From contig BLZA01000009.1 of the NCBI GenBank assembly GCA_013423385.1, positions 248,001 to 312,000 on the forward strand: a stretch of DNA of 64,000 nt, written 5' to 3'. Source of the DNA: Naganishia liquefaciens (Eukaryota; Basidiomycota; Tremellomycetes; Filobasidiales; Filobasidiaceae). Under the pieces are notes generated by a model. That model saw only the letters and a program-made list of their open reading frames with translations. It was not told the DNA's origin and made no database searches. Of the stretch, positions 35,039 through 46,613 are shown piece after piece. The position numbers and the translations under genes are program-made. Each line of letters starts with the position of its first letter. The stretch's first letter is position 1.

Positions 35039-35283
35039 GCCCAGGGTCTGCTTGCTTTGGTAAGCTATATTACCGTTTGATCTCGTGGACGCGACAAAGA
35101 GCTAATTAGACAACCTTTTGCAGAGACGGTCATTATGATACGTGATTTTGGATCTCCTGACTATGACGGATTGTCCGAGGAGGGAATCAGATGGCAGCAC
35201 TACTCGTCATTACCGCTGAATGGAGCAGACGACGGGCGTACGCTTATTGTATATCCTAGTTATGGGTTGATGCGGACCACAAT

Positions 35284-35515
35284 ATACCACGTAGTCGCTC
35301 TGCCACGACTACCACTGGATGGGCGGTCGATGTATTGGTCTCGATCCTGAATTGTCGGACATGGCTCCGATTTGCATTTCATTAGCCGGAAGCTCTCAGC
35401 AATGTCATAGTCGGTCATACGGGCAGTAAAATTGAATTTTCCGAGGAGATTGCCCAACCGATCCAGATCCTCACGGGCCCCAGTGGTGAGCCAAATTTGT
35501 GTGTCTATGGACTCT
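35284..35515 (-). pseudogene. Gene fragment cut off at the right arm boundary
   Basis: A minus-strand frame with protein-like sequence (DTQIWLTTGAREDLDRLGN, then GKFNFTARMTDYDIAESF and SEPCPTIQDRDQYID) has no start, is closed upstream, and runs to within a few bases of the arm boundary at 35280. I do not recognise the family. It looks like an exon or remnant of a gene truncated when the inverted arm arose. Confidence 0.35.
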
Positions 35516-35765
35516 GTGATCTATCGATCAATGCAGCTCGCATGACACCGGACACTCGACTACAACGATATTTGACTATGGATAGCGATATCACTCCTAA
35601 TGCTGCGTAACGGAAACACGCCGCAGGAACAACTTCATGTCGCTAAAAACGCCAGCGGCGTCGGTCGAGAGCGTCGTCGCCATTCTGCGTGACAACCATA
35701 CCCTTCTGGCATTAGTGCCTAGTCCGATGAGGCGATCAGCATCGATAGAGGGATTCTCGAATGAC
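35516..35765. other. Short intergenic stretch before the NFS1 3' end
   Basis: About 250 bp with no gene seen. Frames read on the plus strand across 35637-35954 are antisense to NFS1. Confidence 0.4.
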
Positions 35766-37855
35766 TTACTGGCTCCACTGAATCGAATCGATGTCTATTC
35801 CCTCTTGCACCATTTCCCACAAAGGGCTCATCTCCCGCAACTTGTTGACAGTGCCCACGATCCGCTCGACAACAAAGTCAATTTCGGCTTCCGTGGTAAA
35901 ACGTCCAATCCCGAAACGCAGCGAGCTGTGAGCCATATCTTCAGCCGCGCCTAGCGCGCGAAGTACGTAGGAGGGCTCAAGCGACGCTGATGTACAGGCA
36001 GATCCTGATGAAAGTGCGATATCCTGCATTCGCAATCAGAAATTCGTGAGCCGGAATCTCAAAATCTGCGAGGGCCAATCTGAATTCGGACTGACCTTGA
36101 GTGCCATCAAAAGACTTTCTCCTTCGACATACGCGAAACTCAGGTTCACGCAACCAGGATATCCTTTCGGATCACCGTTTCGGACCACAAAGTCGATCTT
36201 CGAGTTGATACCAGTGATCAAACGATCGGCAAGTTGACTGATCCTATCGTGATCGGTCTGATTCAGAACAAAAAAAGTTAATTAGCCATGTGGCGGACAG
36301 TGGTGAGAAATTTGCTTTGCTTCGACCGTTCTGGCTAGCGCAACTCAGAGCCCCTGCTATACTAAATCTTATGAGCAGCGCCGTCCCGAAGATCAGCCTG
36401 ATCTCATTGCGTGAGGACGGCGCAACCTATATGTAGCCTCCACCTCAACGAGCATATTTCATCTTGACTGCTGCCGCACGTGGAAGACAAGCCTAAAAGG
36501 GGAAAGTGAACTCACCTGCATCTCGCTCGCTGCAATACGGCAAGCTTCACCCAATCCGACCGCCAGCACTGCGGGAACGGTACCGCTTCGCAGGCCGCGC
36601 TCCTGCCCGCCACCATGCATCAATGGCTCTAGCCTGACTCGTGGACGGCGACGTATGTAGGCTGCGCCGATACCTTTCGGACCGTATAGCTTGTGACCGG
36701 AGATGCTGAGCACGTCAATTCCCATCTCTTCCACGTTGATCGGGATTTTTCCTACGGCCTGTGCCGCATCGGTGTGGAAAAGAATTTTCTGACCACCGCG
36801 TTCCTGCTGCATTTGCTTCAACAGATGACCGATTTCGTGCAAAGGTTGGATAACGCCAATCTCGTTATTAACGGCCATGATCGATACTAGGCAGGTCTCA
36901 GGACGGATGGCATCTTTGAGTGCGTTCAACGATACGAGTCCATCCTTCGATACAGGCAGATAGGTGACTTCGAAGCCTTGCTCCGAAAGCCATCGACAGG
37001 AGTCAAGGACACATTTGTGTTCCTGCGCGAAGCGGCAGTCAACCTCGAGAAGATGTCGCCATATGAACGGTTAAAAAGGCTTACAGTTTGGGTCGTGATG
37101 ATGTGATTTCTTTTCGAACCGTAAAACTTGGCAATGCCCTTGACTATCATGTTGTTACTCTCGGTCGCACCGCTCGTAAAAACGATATCCTTTGCATGAG
37201 CGCCAATTATACTTGCCACGTGCTGCGGGTAGACGAATGATTATCGTCAATCAAGAATTATAATATTCTTCGACATGTGGGTCTCACCGATCTAGCCTCA
37301 TCCACTGCATGTTCCGCTTCCCACCCGTAAGCATGGGTCCTAGAATGGGGATTGCCATATTGATTTGTGAAGAAGGGCAACATCTTGTCGAGAACTCGAG
37401 GGTCAACCGGAGTAGTTGCCTGCGACGGCGTTAGAAGGTAAGTGTCTCGCCTCTTCGCTTGTCTCAGCTAGCCCGATCGGTTGGCGATCGCAACTTACTT
37501 GCATGTCAAGATAGATTGGCCGCCCTTGGCTTTTGGCCTTTCCTGGCGTTGTGCTTTCTTTCCCGCTTATTTCGAAGCCGAATGAATCGACACCTCCGGA
37601 AGCTTGTCCCTCCTTCACCACATTCTCGAGCCTTTCGCGTACACTGATCCCGTTTGGGTTTGCTGAGCCTGCGCCGTCCCTGCTGCCGGAAAACTCGGGA
37701 TGGGTTGCGGATGGAGATTCCTTGACGGCGGCACGCCGCGGCTCACTGGTGAATGAGTAGTACCTGACACCTGACCATGGAAATGATGTCGCGCGGCACG
37801 CCTTGCTCCACAGGCGAGATCGGGAAGCAATCGAAGTAGCGGTGGATCGCATCAT
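35766..37855 (-). CDS. NFS1: Mitochondrial cysteine desulfurase Nfs1
   Basis: PLP enzyme that takes sulfur from cysteine for Fe-S cluster assembly on Isu1 and for tRNA thiolation. ATG 37855 begins [19 protein letters not shown], a basic, hydroxylated mitochondrial presequence. Then come [79 protein letters not shown], the PLP-lysine segment [15 protein letters not shown] (near 36700) and [12 protein letters not shown]. The mobile active-site loop [20 protein letters not shown] (near 35985) supplies the catalytic Cys. One intron (about 36260-36516) is near 250 nt, several times the local norm. The protein ends at 35766. It is the first intact gene to the right of the mating locus. Confidence 0.95.
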
Positions 37856-38204
37856 GATGACAGTGGTGAACAAGGGCAAGAGATCGTCGGCCCGTTTGAC
37901 CAGGTGAACCCCGTTGTATGTATCGTCGGACGTGCGCAAAGGCAGAAGGCGTCGCCACCGCGCGGCGTCGATCGACCGCCGGGGGTTCAGGCGCGGATCC
38001 CGGATCCCGTGTTATTATGTAATGAGAGCCGCAGACCCAAGGCGCTTCCAGTACTGGGAGTACCTGTGACCTTATTACCTGTACTCCAGCTTATTGAATG
38101 TGGCCTGCATCGCCCAGCGCAGACGCAGACGTATAAATTTGCAGATACCATGCTTGTGCATCCAGTGCGACACGATATACGCGCCAGCCACAAATGCTAG
38201 GACT
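37856..38204. promoter_or_regulatory. NFS1 promoter / ING gene 3' region
   Basis: About 350 bp with tandem-like CCAGTACTGGGAGTAC and GTACTCCAGC motifs near 38050-38095 that could pair as hairpins. No gene is seen. Confidence 0.4.
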
Positions 38205-40019
38205 CTACAACTTCTTTTTCAACGCCTTCGCGTTTCCACCCCGCTTGCTTTTGGATCGCTTGTCCCTTTGTTCCCTCGCTTCACATTCGGGACAAAGCCA
38301 AGTTCCGTCTGGCGGTTCGGACAGGTCTAAGCATGACAAGTGAAACTGCGCCATGGGCATGAGTCAATAATCAATTGCTACAAGTCTCTGGTTGACGAAC
38401 TCACCCATTCGTAACGGCATTCGTCGGAATCACATCCTATCATTTCTCCATAACTCTGCTTTTGACAATAACAATAAGGCGTAGGGTCGTGGTCCGCTTC
38501 TGCAAGCTCGTGGTCTGAGACCGAAGGCTGCGTGCGGTCTGCTCGACCATCGTTGCGATGTCGGACCAGTGAGCTGTCACGGCGGCCATTGCTCTTTGAG
38601 CCGGTTCGGTCTGAAGCACTGATAGCCGGAGATGCGACCCGTTTGGCAGCATTGCCAAGATCCGAGACACGTTTTAGTGAAGTTGATCCAGGCGGCATAG
38701 TCCGTGCGGCTCCAGGTTTTGAGTCGCCATGCAACCCTGCCGAATCGCCCACGGTCCGCGTGCCCTGAGACGGCGCCCGATTGTACTTTTGAGCGTCCAG
38801 TGGCGGACCATGAGAATGTCCCCTTGGCACGTCAGCACCATTGTTTCGATCGGAATGAGCGGTCTCTTGATATGCGTCGACAGTCGATCGTGATGGCGCC
38901 GGGCTACCTTGCATGGATGTCAAGGGCGAGTTCCTGTAATCATTGCGCGTAAGACATTGACCAAGAGCCCAACACTGCCGGCCGCTGTTGACAACATTTT
39001 CGCACAAAGACTCACCTTCGCTTCTTGAAGGCATGCCTGCCGTCCTTAGCCATGCTACTGGACGAGGCGACATTAGGTTGCTTCTTTGCCATAGTGGGAC
39101 TTCTCCCATTGTCATGAGCGTCTCGGTCTTCCCAAGTTTCTGCCGTCCCCTGACCCTTCCCAGTCTTGCGTTTCTTGCTGGGTGTTATTTCGCCAAAGCT
39201 GTGATGACTGCCATTGGCATGGCGTGCCTGACTTCCGAAGGCTTCGTAATCGGACGCCCGGGCCTGGGGCATGCCGGCATTGTGGGCTGCTCCACGCGCG
39301 GCGGGAGGTGACAGCCGGGCTCGCTTGCCGGTGGCGTTGTTTTCCCACCCATGTACGGTCTCATTGCTCGATGTCAGCTGGGTGGGCAGAAATATGCTAG
39401 AGTTGCTCAAGAGCGCCTGCAGATGCGCCTGATGGGCGATCAACTGGAGGAGCCCATTGATCAGAGACGGAATGACATCGCGCTCGGGAAAAAAAGAGAG
39501 GGGGGGACGTACAGTGTCGCATGCCTGTCCAGAAACCCGGACCTTGTCCTCGACTCCGATCTTGTACCTTGTCAGTTCCTCTGCAATCTCGAGCAGCGAA
39601 TGGAAGCGATTGAGCGGCCTCGAGGCGGACGACTCGGTTGACTGTCGAGGCTCAGCTTGGCGGAATGCGAAGCCGGCGATGGGCGAGCTCGCGGAGACGG
39701 AGCCGGCATCAGTTCCGGAAGCTTGTGGCGCCGATTTCGGCGACGATGCAAGGGGCAAACCCCAGCCGGGGTTGATGTCCGGATGGATGGCTTGGAGGGC
39801 GCGCGTGAGCGATCTCAACTTGTGGGTGAGGCTAGCGGTGGTGGAGTTGAGGACGGCGTCGAGCTCGCGCAGATCGCCGAATGTCTTTGTGAGGTCGCCG
39901 GGCAAGGTGTCGAGCGTTTCGACGGCGACGAGCGCGGTGACGATGTCATGCTGATGGTTTGGGTGGCGCGGGATGACGGGGGATGGCTGGGAGAAGATGG
40001 GCGCTGGTTTGGGCGGCAT
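38205..40019 (-). CDS. ING-family PHD-finger protein (Yng/Pho23-like)
   Basis: Subunit type found in histone acetyltransferase or deacetylase complexes, reading H3K4me3. ATG 40019 (MPPKPAPIFSQPSP) opens the N-terminal ING helix domain: DIVTALVAVETLDTLPGDLT, RELDAVLNSTTASLTHKLRS, and further on LLEIAEELTRYKIGVEDKVR. A long low-complexity linker rich in Ser, Arg and Lys carries nuclear-localisation-like runs (KKRKTGKGQ; HAFKKRR). The C-terminal PHD is YCYCQKQSYGEMIGCDSDEC then, across an intron, WFHLSCLDLSEPPDGTWLCP and EC. A basic tail with KALKKKL ends at 38205. Which ING paralogue it is (Yng1, Yng2 or Pho23) I cannot say; the long linker favours Pho23-like. Confidence 0.87.
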
Positions 40020-40325
40020 GGCGCGGCGAGATGGGACGGGACGGGATGCGACGGAAGGGGATGGGATGATGGGCTGGCGGGTGAATGAATGGCAGATGGG
40101 TCGGGTTGACCGCGTTATCGGTGTGGCACGGCGTCTTCCCTGCTGCTGCATTTGCATCCGCGCCCACCCGCCTCCGCTCTCTCGCTCGGCCGCCGACGCG
40201 GAAGCAAACCCACCCACCCCGGCGAGCCAGACGCGGCCAGGCTCCGTGAGCGGGGGGCGGGGCGGGCGGTCATCTCATCTGCCTGGCCGGCCACGACACT
40301 CCCGCACCAGCGCCGCGCACCAGAC
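40020..40325. promoter_or_regulatory. Bidirectional promoter, ING gene / CASP
   Basis: 306 bp between divergent starts, with repeated GGGACGGGACGGGAT and GGATGGGATGATGGG motifs at 40034-40078 and a G+C-rich stretch at 40240-40270 (GGGGGGCGGGGCGGGCGG). Confidence 0.45.
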
Positions 40326-43090
40326 ATGGAGACGCCCGCGCACAGCATGTCAGCCGATACCGCGGCATCACCCATCAACTTTGATGCCGCCGTCAAGACG
40401 TGGAAAGATGTCGGCCTGCCCGCTTTGCAAAAGTCGATGGACACGACCGCGCTCGAGGTTGTCGAACTCCAAAAGGAACACATGATCGGCAGGAAGAAAC
40501 TCGCAGAGCAGACACGAGACTTTAAGCGCTTGCCCGATGATACCGCAAAGCTTGGATCCATCAAGGGCCTGCTCAAGGCCTACCAACAGGAAATCGACTC
40601 GCTCACGCGAAGAAGTCAGCGCTCCGAGAGCACTTTTCTCAATGTATACAAACTACTCGCCGAAGTACCGGATCCGTATCCTCTGCTCGAAGTTGCCATA
40701 GGCCAGACCATACAGGTGCAGGAGGCAGCCACACTCAAGACACAGTTGACCGAGCTCCGCGACGAGAACCAGGCACTGCATGCAGAGATCAAGGCCCTCA
40801 AGTCTGCCGAGGAGGGCAGGAAAAAGGCAGAGTCAAGGGCGTCATCGCTCGAGGAAAAAGTGCGTACCCTCGATGCGGCCACTGTATCGCAGGCCCGAGA
40901 ATGACCAAGTACCATTCCTTCAGATGGAGAGCATATTATCCGAGAGAATACAGCAAAAAGAAAATGAGCTTACCGCTCGCTATGACGAGCGACTACGGAA
41001 CCATCATGAGCGGTAAGGCGGTCTCCGTCACTCTCGGGTATGCCTCGCGCGCTGATCAACCATTTTTGTTTGCTTCAGCGAGGTCGATCTGCAGAAGCAA
41101 TTGAAGACCCTTCGCGGTCAGTTGACGGATCTACATACGTCCAACGAAGACACCCAGGCACGTCTCGCCAACGCAAGTCAACGTCTTGGTAATCCTGTCG
41201 TGTTCGCCTTGTCTGCATCGCGCTTACTGAATATCCTTGTGCTGCCCAGATCAGGACACGGTGACCAAGCTCAAGGAACTCGACTCCGTGGTCGATGAAC
41301 TGCAACGCGCGAACGCGCGGGTTGCAACCGTCGAGAGGAGGAACGAGCTACTGCGAAGCGAGATTGAACGCGTCAGGAACGACACTGGAGAGACGGATCG
41401 GTAAGCGGTAGCTCGCTCTCTGCAGTGATAGGCTTACACAACAGTCATCATGCAATTCCTCCCATAGCGTCAACGAGTTGAGAAATCACGTTCGCGAATT
41501 AGAAGCAGAGATTGCGCAGATGACCGATGCCACCGAGACCGCCAGGAGAGACAGATCAGCCTTGGAACAGCAATCTCGGCGAGAGAAAGAAGTCCTGGAG
41601 CGTGAGCTTTCGGATGCACGTCGTGAGGTCTCCGGCCTCCGTGCCAAGGTAGAACATTACCGAGACTACGATGAAGTGAAGCGAGAGCTAGAGATCTTGA
41701 AGGTATGCAGCTGCCACTGGCTCGATAACGCGACTCAAGCGAGACCGCTAATTCCTCTCATAGTTTATCGAATTTGCAAGTGGAGACAATGCAGACGCAG
41801 ACGATGTACAGCTTCCTAGTCCGCATCCTGGCAAGGTCAACGCGCGACTCGCCGGCTCTCTAGAGGCTTTGTTTGCCCAGAAGAATAAGAAGTTGCAAGA
41901 GGAGAATGCCAGACTTCGCGTGGGTCTTTGCTAGAACGACTTCGTCTCGATTTAACCTTGGCTGCGTCTACAGGTCTCTTACGAAGAATGTCACACAGAT
42001 AACGATAATCTCAAGACAACGCTGTCAGCTACTCAGCACGAGAGTGCCCGCCTGTCCACCTTGGTTCAGGAATTGGAAAACGACTTGATACGCCTGCAAG
42101 CGGGTGGCAAGCCCCTTGAGTCCACTGCAACCTTCCGCGAAGACAGCCCAGATAAGCATGATCATGGAACGATAAATCGCATTGATAGCTCCGGGTTGTC
42201 GAGTCTTCCCCTCCGGATGAGCAAGGTACGTGTATTATCGCGTAGGCTATTCCAGAGTTGAGCGCTCAACTCATCATGCCATTCCTGCAGGATCGACTAG
42301 AAACCGGCGATAGTGCACCAACCGATGGCGATCGTTCCCTCTTGCCGATTGTCACAGGACAGAGGGATAGGTTCAGGCAGAGGAATGCAGAACTGGAAGA
42401 GGTACATGTGTCACCTTGGATTCATAAACGCGGTATAGCTTACTGATGCGGTTTGTGCTCCGCTACCTTTTTCGACAGGAACTGCGCCATCAATATCAGA
42501 TAATCTCAGAACTGCGAGCAGAGATCAAATCGCTGCAAACGGACAATCTCAAGCTATATGAAAAAGTACGGTACATGCAATCGTACCGTCACGACATGTC
42601 CGCCGAAGCAGGTCAAGGCATCAGCGGTACGGGTTCAAGCGAGATATCCGGCGGGTCTGGTTCTCAGGACTTTTATGGTGGCGGCGGTGGTCGTATCAGA
42701 GATGGGGACCTCGCCAAGTATAGAGACAAGTACGAGCAGAGCATGAATCCTTTCGAAGCGTTCCGCGGCAGAGTAAGTCGTCTCCTTGCATGCCGTTGAA
42801 CCTCGGACGCTCAATACCAGGCAATCCTCTTACTTGCTCTTTTACAGGAAGCACAGAGAGCGGTGCAAGCTTTGAATCCCCTCGAAAGAGCCGTCTTCGC
42901 CCTGACACGCAAGGTCGTTAGTAACAAGAGAGCCCGTAATGCTTTCATTCTTTACACTGGTGCACTGGTATGTCCATCAAGGCAAATCTGTGATAGTGAT
43001 CTTCATTACTTATGTTCCACTTCCCGGCAGCATGCCCTGATATTATACCTGTTATCTGGACAAAGTGAAGTCGTCAGCCCTGGTAATTAG
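40326..43090 (+). CDS. COY1: Golgi coiled-coil membrane protein CASP/Coy1
   Basis: Tail-anchored golgin acting in intra-Golgi retrograde traffic. ATG 40326 (METPAHSMSAD) is followed by FDAAVKTWKDVGLPALQKSM and a family-typical MIGRKKLAEQTRDFKRLPDD. Long coiled coils occupy several exons (LTRRSQRSESTFLNVYKLLA, ELRNHVRELEAEIAQMTDA, ELRHQYQIISELRAEIKSLQ). The conserved C-terminal block is YEQSMNPFEAFRGR then NPLERAVFALTRKVVSNKR and ARNAFILYTGAL, with the last intron joining to HALILYLLSG, the membrane anchor; the stop is at 43088-43090. About eight short introns are present. It is convergent with the syntaxin gene. The upstream frame is open to 40152 but sequence before 40326 looks like leader. 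Confidence 0.9.
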
Positions 43091-43196
43091 CGCATGTGTT
43101 TTTCTGCTTTCGGCATCCAGTAGGACAAGTAAGAAGGACAGAGATTTCTGTTGTACGTCGATGCCGATTCATACATCACAACATGAAGCAAAGCGG

Positions 43197-44473
43197 TCAA
43201 GAAAAGCACTGCAACATTTTACAAAGTATTACGACAGAATCTGCAGCAAATGCAGTGTTGGTTTCGAAGACGCGGGGAAGATTCTTGTAACTTACCGCCA
43301 GTAATACGATAGTGATCACGATGACCATTACCAGCAATAGGCAAATCATTCTGCGTCCGGCTCGGCGTTGGTATTCGTGCGCCACATTGAGTTCGTCTCC
43401 AGCCGATCTCGTATCGGCTTCCACAGACAAGACGTTGCTCTCGATATTATCTTTTGATTGGTCAAGACTCGGCCCAAAATCATCTCACGTCCATGGGTTG
43501 CATACCTATCATATCTCCCTGTTCTCCAACCAATTTGTTCAGGTCGTGGAAAATATCATTCAATTCGTGTATTCCGGTCTCGATCTCTTGGATCTCGGAT
43601 TCACGCTCAGCTATCATACTTTCCTGGAAGGCAGCTGTTGCCGATGTCGTCCTGGAAAAATGAAAGTGATCTTAGAGCCGATTCATAAGTCGATGACGCT
43701 GAAGTAAACCCACATTTGTTGCCGCCTCTGAAGGTGTTGCTGCTGATGTTCAGCTGGTTCGTCCTCGCTGAGAAGGAGATCCCGGGAAATGTGATGAATG
43801 AAAGGGACATCGTCAACCGGAGCTTAAGCTTACAGGTACTCGTCCTCCAGGCCCTGTCCGTCAGAGGCGATCTTTCCAGCGAGTTTCTGCTCTTCTTTGA
43901 CAACTTGATGTTTTAGCTTTTCGGCAGACAGCTTTTGAGCTCGCTGAAAAGACAGAATGGCCGTCGAGATTTCCTTTGCAACCTTCTGCTGCGTCGAACG
44001 ATCCTGCTCTTGAGGTCGTTAATGCCCGACTACTGTCGCGGTGGCGTTTTGCTCACTTCGCCAGACGTTGTCTCTGGTACCAGAGCCGCCCATCTCTGGA
44101 TATCGCGCCCAGACCACTCAATCATCTTTCTCGTGCTATCCGTGAGATTTGCTCTAATGGAATACGTCGTCAACATAGCCAGCAGAATATTGAAGGATAT
44201 CTTACAAGCTCTTCCGAAGTGCCACGCCATCATTTACGGTGCCAATCTTGTCAATCAAGCGATTCATGCCCTGAACATTGCTATTGACTTTGAAGATTTG
44301 AAGGTTGATAGAATCCCTCAGTGATTCCCAGCTGTCACTATCTAGAAAGGCCGTCAGGCCATGCGCTTATAGCATGGCATACATTGAGAGTACTTACGGC
44401 GGCTTTGCTCGTTGCCTCGCATGCTCCCAGCCGGTGTGGCTCGTGCCTGCAGGTCGAAGTTGTCGAAGCTCAT
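43197..44473 (-). CDS. Qa-SNARE syntaxin, Pep12/Stx7-like
   Basis: Membrane-fusion SNARE, probably of endosomes or vacuole. ATG 44473 gives MSFDNFDLQARATPAG. Exons follow with the Habc part SDSWESLRDSINLQIFKVNS and QGMNRLIDKIGTVN, then VAKEISTAILSFQRAQKLSA. The SNARE motif is EIQEIETGIHELNDIFHDLN-KLVGEQGDMI joined across an intron to DNIESNVLSVEADTRSAG; the central Gln (zero layer) lies in GEQGDMI. A C-terminal anchor MICLLLVMVIVITIVLLAV follows RRAGRR. The last exon adds only a few residues and ends at 43197. The EQGDMIDNIE pattern fits Pep12/Stx7 better than Sso1. Confidence 0.88.
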
Positions 44474-45029
44474 CTGGTGTGGACGATTGGATGTAACTTG
44501 GCGGCTGTTGACGGAGGAATGCAGATCACAGCGGGTTCTGGACAGGTGAAAGTGACGTAGGCATATATCGATTAGGCCGAGGCCAGATCCGACAGCTGCG
44601 GAGACACGAGGACCTATCGAAGACTGTGGAGAAGCGGAAAATTTGATGAGCGTTCTCGGTCACCTGGCAGCCAACCAGTCGGAGGATTTAGGGTATGCAC
44701 GGCGCCGCGGCGTGGTCAGAGCTTGGGTATCGGGGCGGGGCGATATCACGGAAGCGTATATTTGAGCAGAGATATTTCAGCTTTCGGAAGTCAGATAATT
44801 AGGGGCATTTTGGAGCAAATACAAGCCGGGAGGGGTGTAACTACCGCTGCGACTATCAATCACCGCTTTCTTCGCACCTGCTATCTGGAATTCGGTCGTT
44901 AGCTTCAGCGTGCTCATGCGTGGTTCGTGTCGTTGAAGACTAGGGCTCAGGCCTGGACCCCGGCCAAGGCGTTAGTAGATGTCTAACACTCAATGAGCTT
45001 GTGACACACCATTGGCTGATGCAGCCTAG

Positions 45030-45527
45030 TCATGCAGCAGGAACAAAAATGCTTGAATGGAATAGAATCATAGCAATCGAGGACTTTCTACACCCACTTG
45101 GTATCTCGAGGACTGCGTGTGTGACATATGAGAAAGACAGACTCTGGCTTGCCGATATCTCAAGCGACGGAGGGCACTGACGGGGTAAAACACAGTGAGT
45201 CCGGGTGTCAGCGTACAATATAAAATCACGGTCATCACCGGTGAATCCATGGTTCACAGCGTTTGAGCTGCTGATCCCGGAAGGCCGAGCGAGAGGTGGA
45301 TCGAGCTTCTCGCACAGGTGTACCGCTGACTCGCAGAAATTGCTGGACATCGGCATCTTCTCTCGAAAAGCAATTATCTCCGAGCAGACGGAGTATGCTT
45401 GCGCCACTTCGGTCGTGACGGAGTCCACTGTCTCATAGGAACGAACGTTGTCGAGGATACCGCTCTTCGGGATCCGTAGCGTAAAGGCCATACGCAAAGT
45501 GATGTTGACATCCAGTGAGAAGCTCAC
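45030..45527 (-). CDS. Unrecognised 165-codon frame in the gene-poor region
   Basis: The longest open frame of the 9-kb gene-poor stretch (MSFSLDVNITLRMAFTLRIP at its start). It has six scattered cysteines, no signal peptide, and segments such as GFTGDDRDFILYADTRTHC that look protein-like. I cannot assign a family. It may be an exon of a decayed gene; chance is not excluded. Confidence 0.25.
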   Translation of the reverse strand: MSFSLDVNITLRMAFTLRIPKSGILDNVRSYETVDSVTTEVAQAYSVCSEIIAFREKMPMSSNFCESAVHLCEKLDPPLARPSGISSSNAVNHGFTGDDRDFILYADTRTHCVLPRQCPPSLEISASQSLSFSYVTHAVLEIPSGCRKSSIAMILFHSSIFVPAA

Positions 45528-46570
45528 ACTTGAGCTTTAAAACAGGTTGACGAAAACATCTCCAGGTTCGAAAGAGAGGCTTACTCGAGGCGTGACGTCC
45601 AATTTAGCCATTGCCCAGCTCTTTGCTTTGATTTAGCATCGCACGTCTGACTTGACAACATCATGAAAGAGCCCCCAGCCTGAGAAGAGGTATAGGGAGC
45701 GTACGTGTTTGCTGATCTTATATGCGAGATGGTGATTCGTATAATAGGAAGAAATGAAGGACTTTTCTGCGTTTTGCCTCCAACTGTCTGCCTTAAGACT
45801 AAACCTAGTTAGGCTTATCCACACGGACACTTGAAGACCTCCCTCCAACTACTGCGTGAGTCGTCGCTCGTCGACTCACTCTATACACCTAAGCAAAATA
45901 TGAATCGCTTGACGATTTGCATTTGACTGAAGCTTCTCTCTTCCCAAACACACGATGATTTACCTCGATTTCGGAAGCGATCTTTCAACACAGGACATTT
46001 GCAAAAGAGATGTGTCTGACTTTTCGCCACTGTGCAGAACAGTGTGGTCCGAGTGCCAGTGGGACTCTTCAGCACTGTAAGAATATAGATTCGAGTGCCA
46101 CTCGGTTCGTTCAGCGGTGTCATCGTTTTGGGAAGACTGGCTGCTGGGGCCCAAAGACATCAATGTCGTGAGCTTTTCACGCCTTGATAGTACGCAGGAA
46201 TTGACATCACATTTTCCAGGCGCACAGCACAATCTAAATGGTCCAGTAAAAGCTTTGCGGCGAAATTAACAGAGACAAATGTGCAGAGACACACCACTTT
46301 ACCTGTCCGCTGCTTCACTGGTTCACCATTTCACATGTTCAAGGATTCACCAGTGCAGTGATACAACGCTTCAGTGCTTCAGGTCACGGGCTCAAAGATT
46401 CAAGTTTCAGTGGCTCAAGGATTCAATACTTCATCCTTCAATGCCACGCTGACTAGCAGCTGGCCAGATGTTTAAATATCCGGCTAATTTGCATCTTGTA
46501 TTGTAGTTAGCTATCCTTTTATCTCAGTCGTTTGAATTATCTTTAATTATGAGACAGCCTCCAAACGCAG

Positions 46571-46613
46571 GACATCTTCAGGATGAGCGCACCTTGACAT
46601 CTTCAGGATGAGC
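46571..46613. repeat. Short tandem duplication (25-bp period)
   Basis: GACATCTTCAGGATGAGC occurs at 46571-46588 and again at 46596-46613. Confidence 0.85.

Larger units (their letters stand above)
34700..35280. repeat. Right arm of the perfect inverted repeat (581 bp)
   Basis: Reverse complement of 24862-25442 without a mismatch. It contains pheromone gene 2, its TATA box and the downstream intron-like segment. Identity with the left arm ends after 35280. The unique DNA between the two arms, including the minisatellites, is 9257 bp. Confidence 0.98.

Noticed and set aside
24862-35280. Inverted arms as terminal inverted repeats of a DNA transposon
   Set aside because: The core carries mating and housekeeping genes and no transposase or target-site duplication is visible; the arms contain their own gene and promoter.
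39457-40088. Plus-strand frames of 140-165 codons antisense to the ING gene
   Set aside because: They are mirror images of a G+C-rich coding exon whose minus-strand frame has clear ING-domain sequence.
45205-45438. Plus-strand 77-codon frame in the gene-poor region
   Set aside because: It is antisense to the longer 165-codon minus frame and neither has a known domain; the minus frame was kept only at low confidence.
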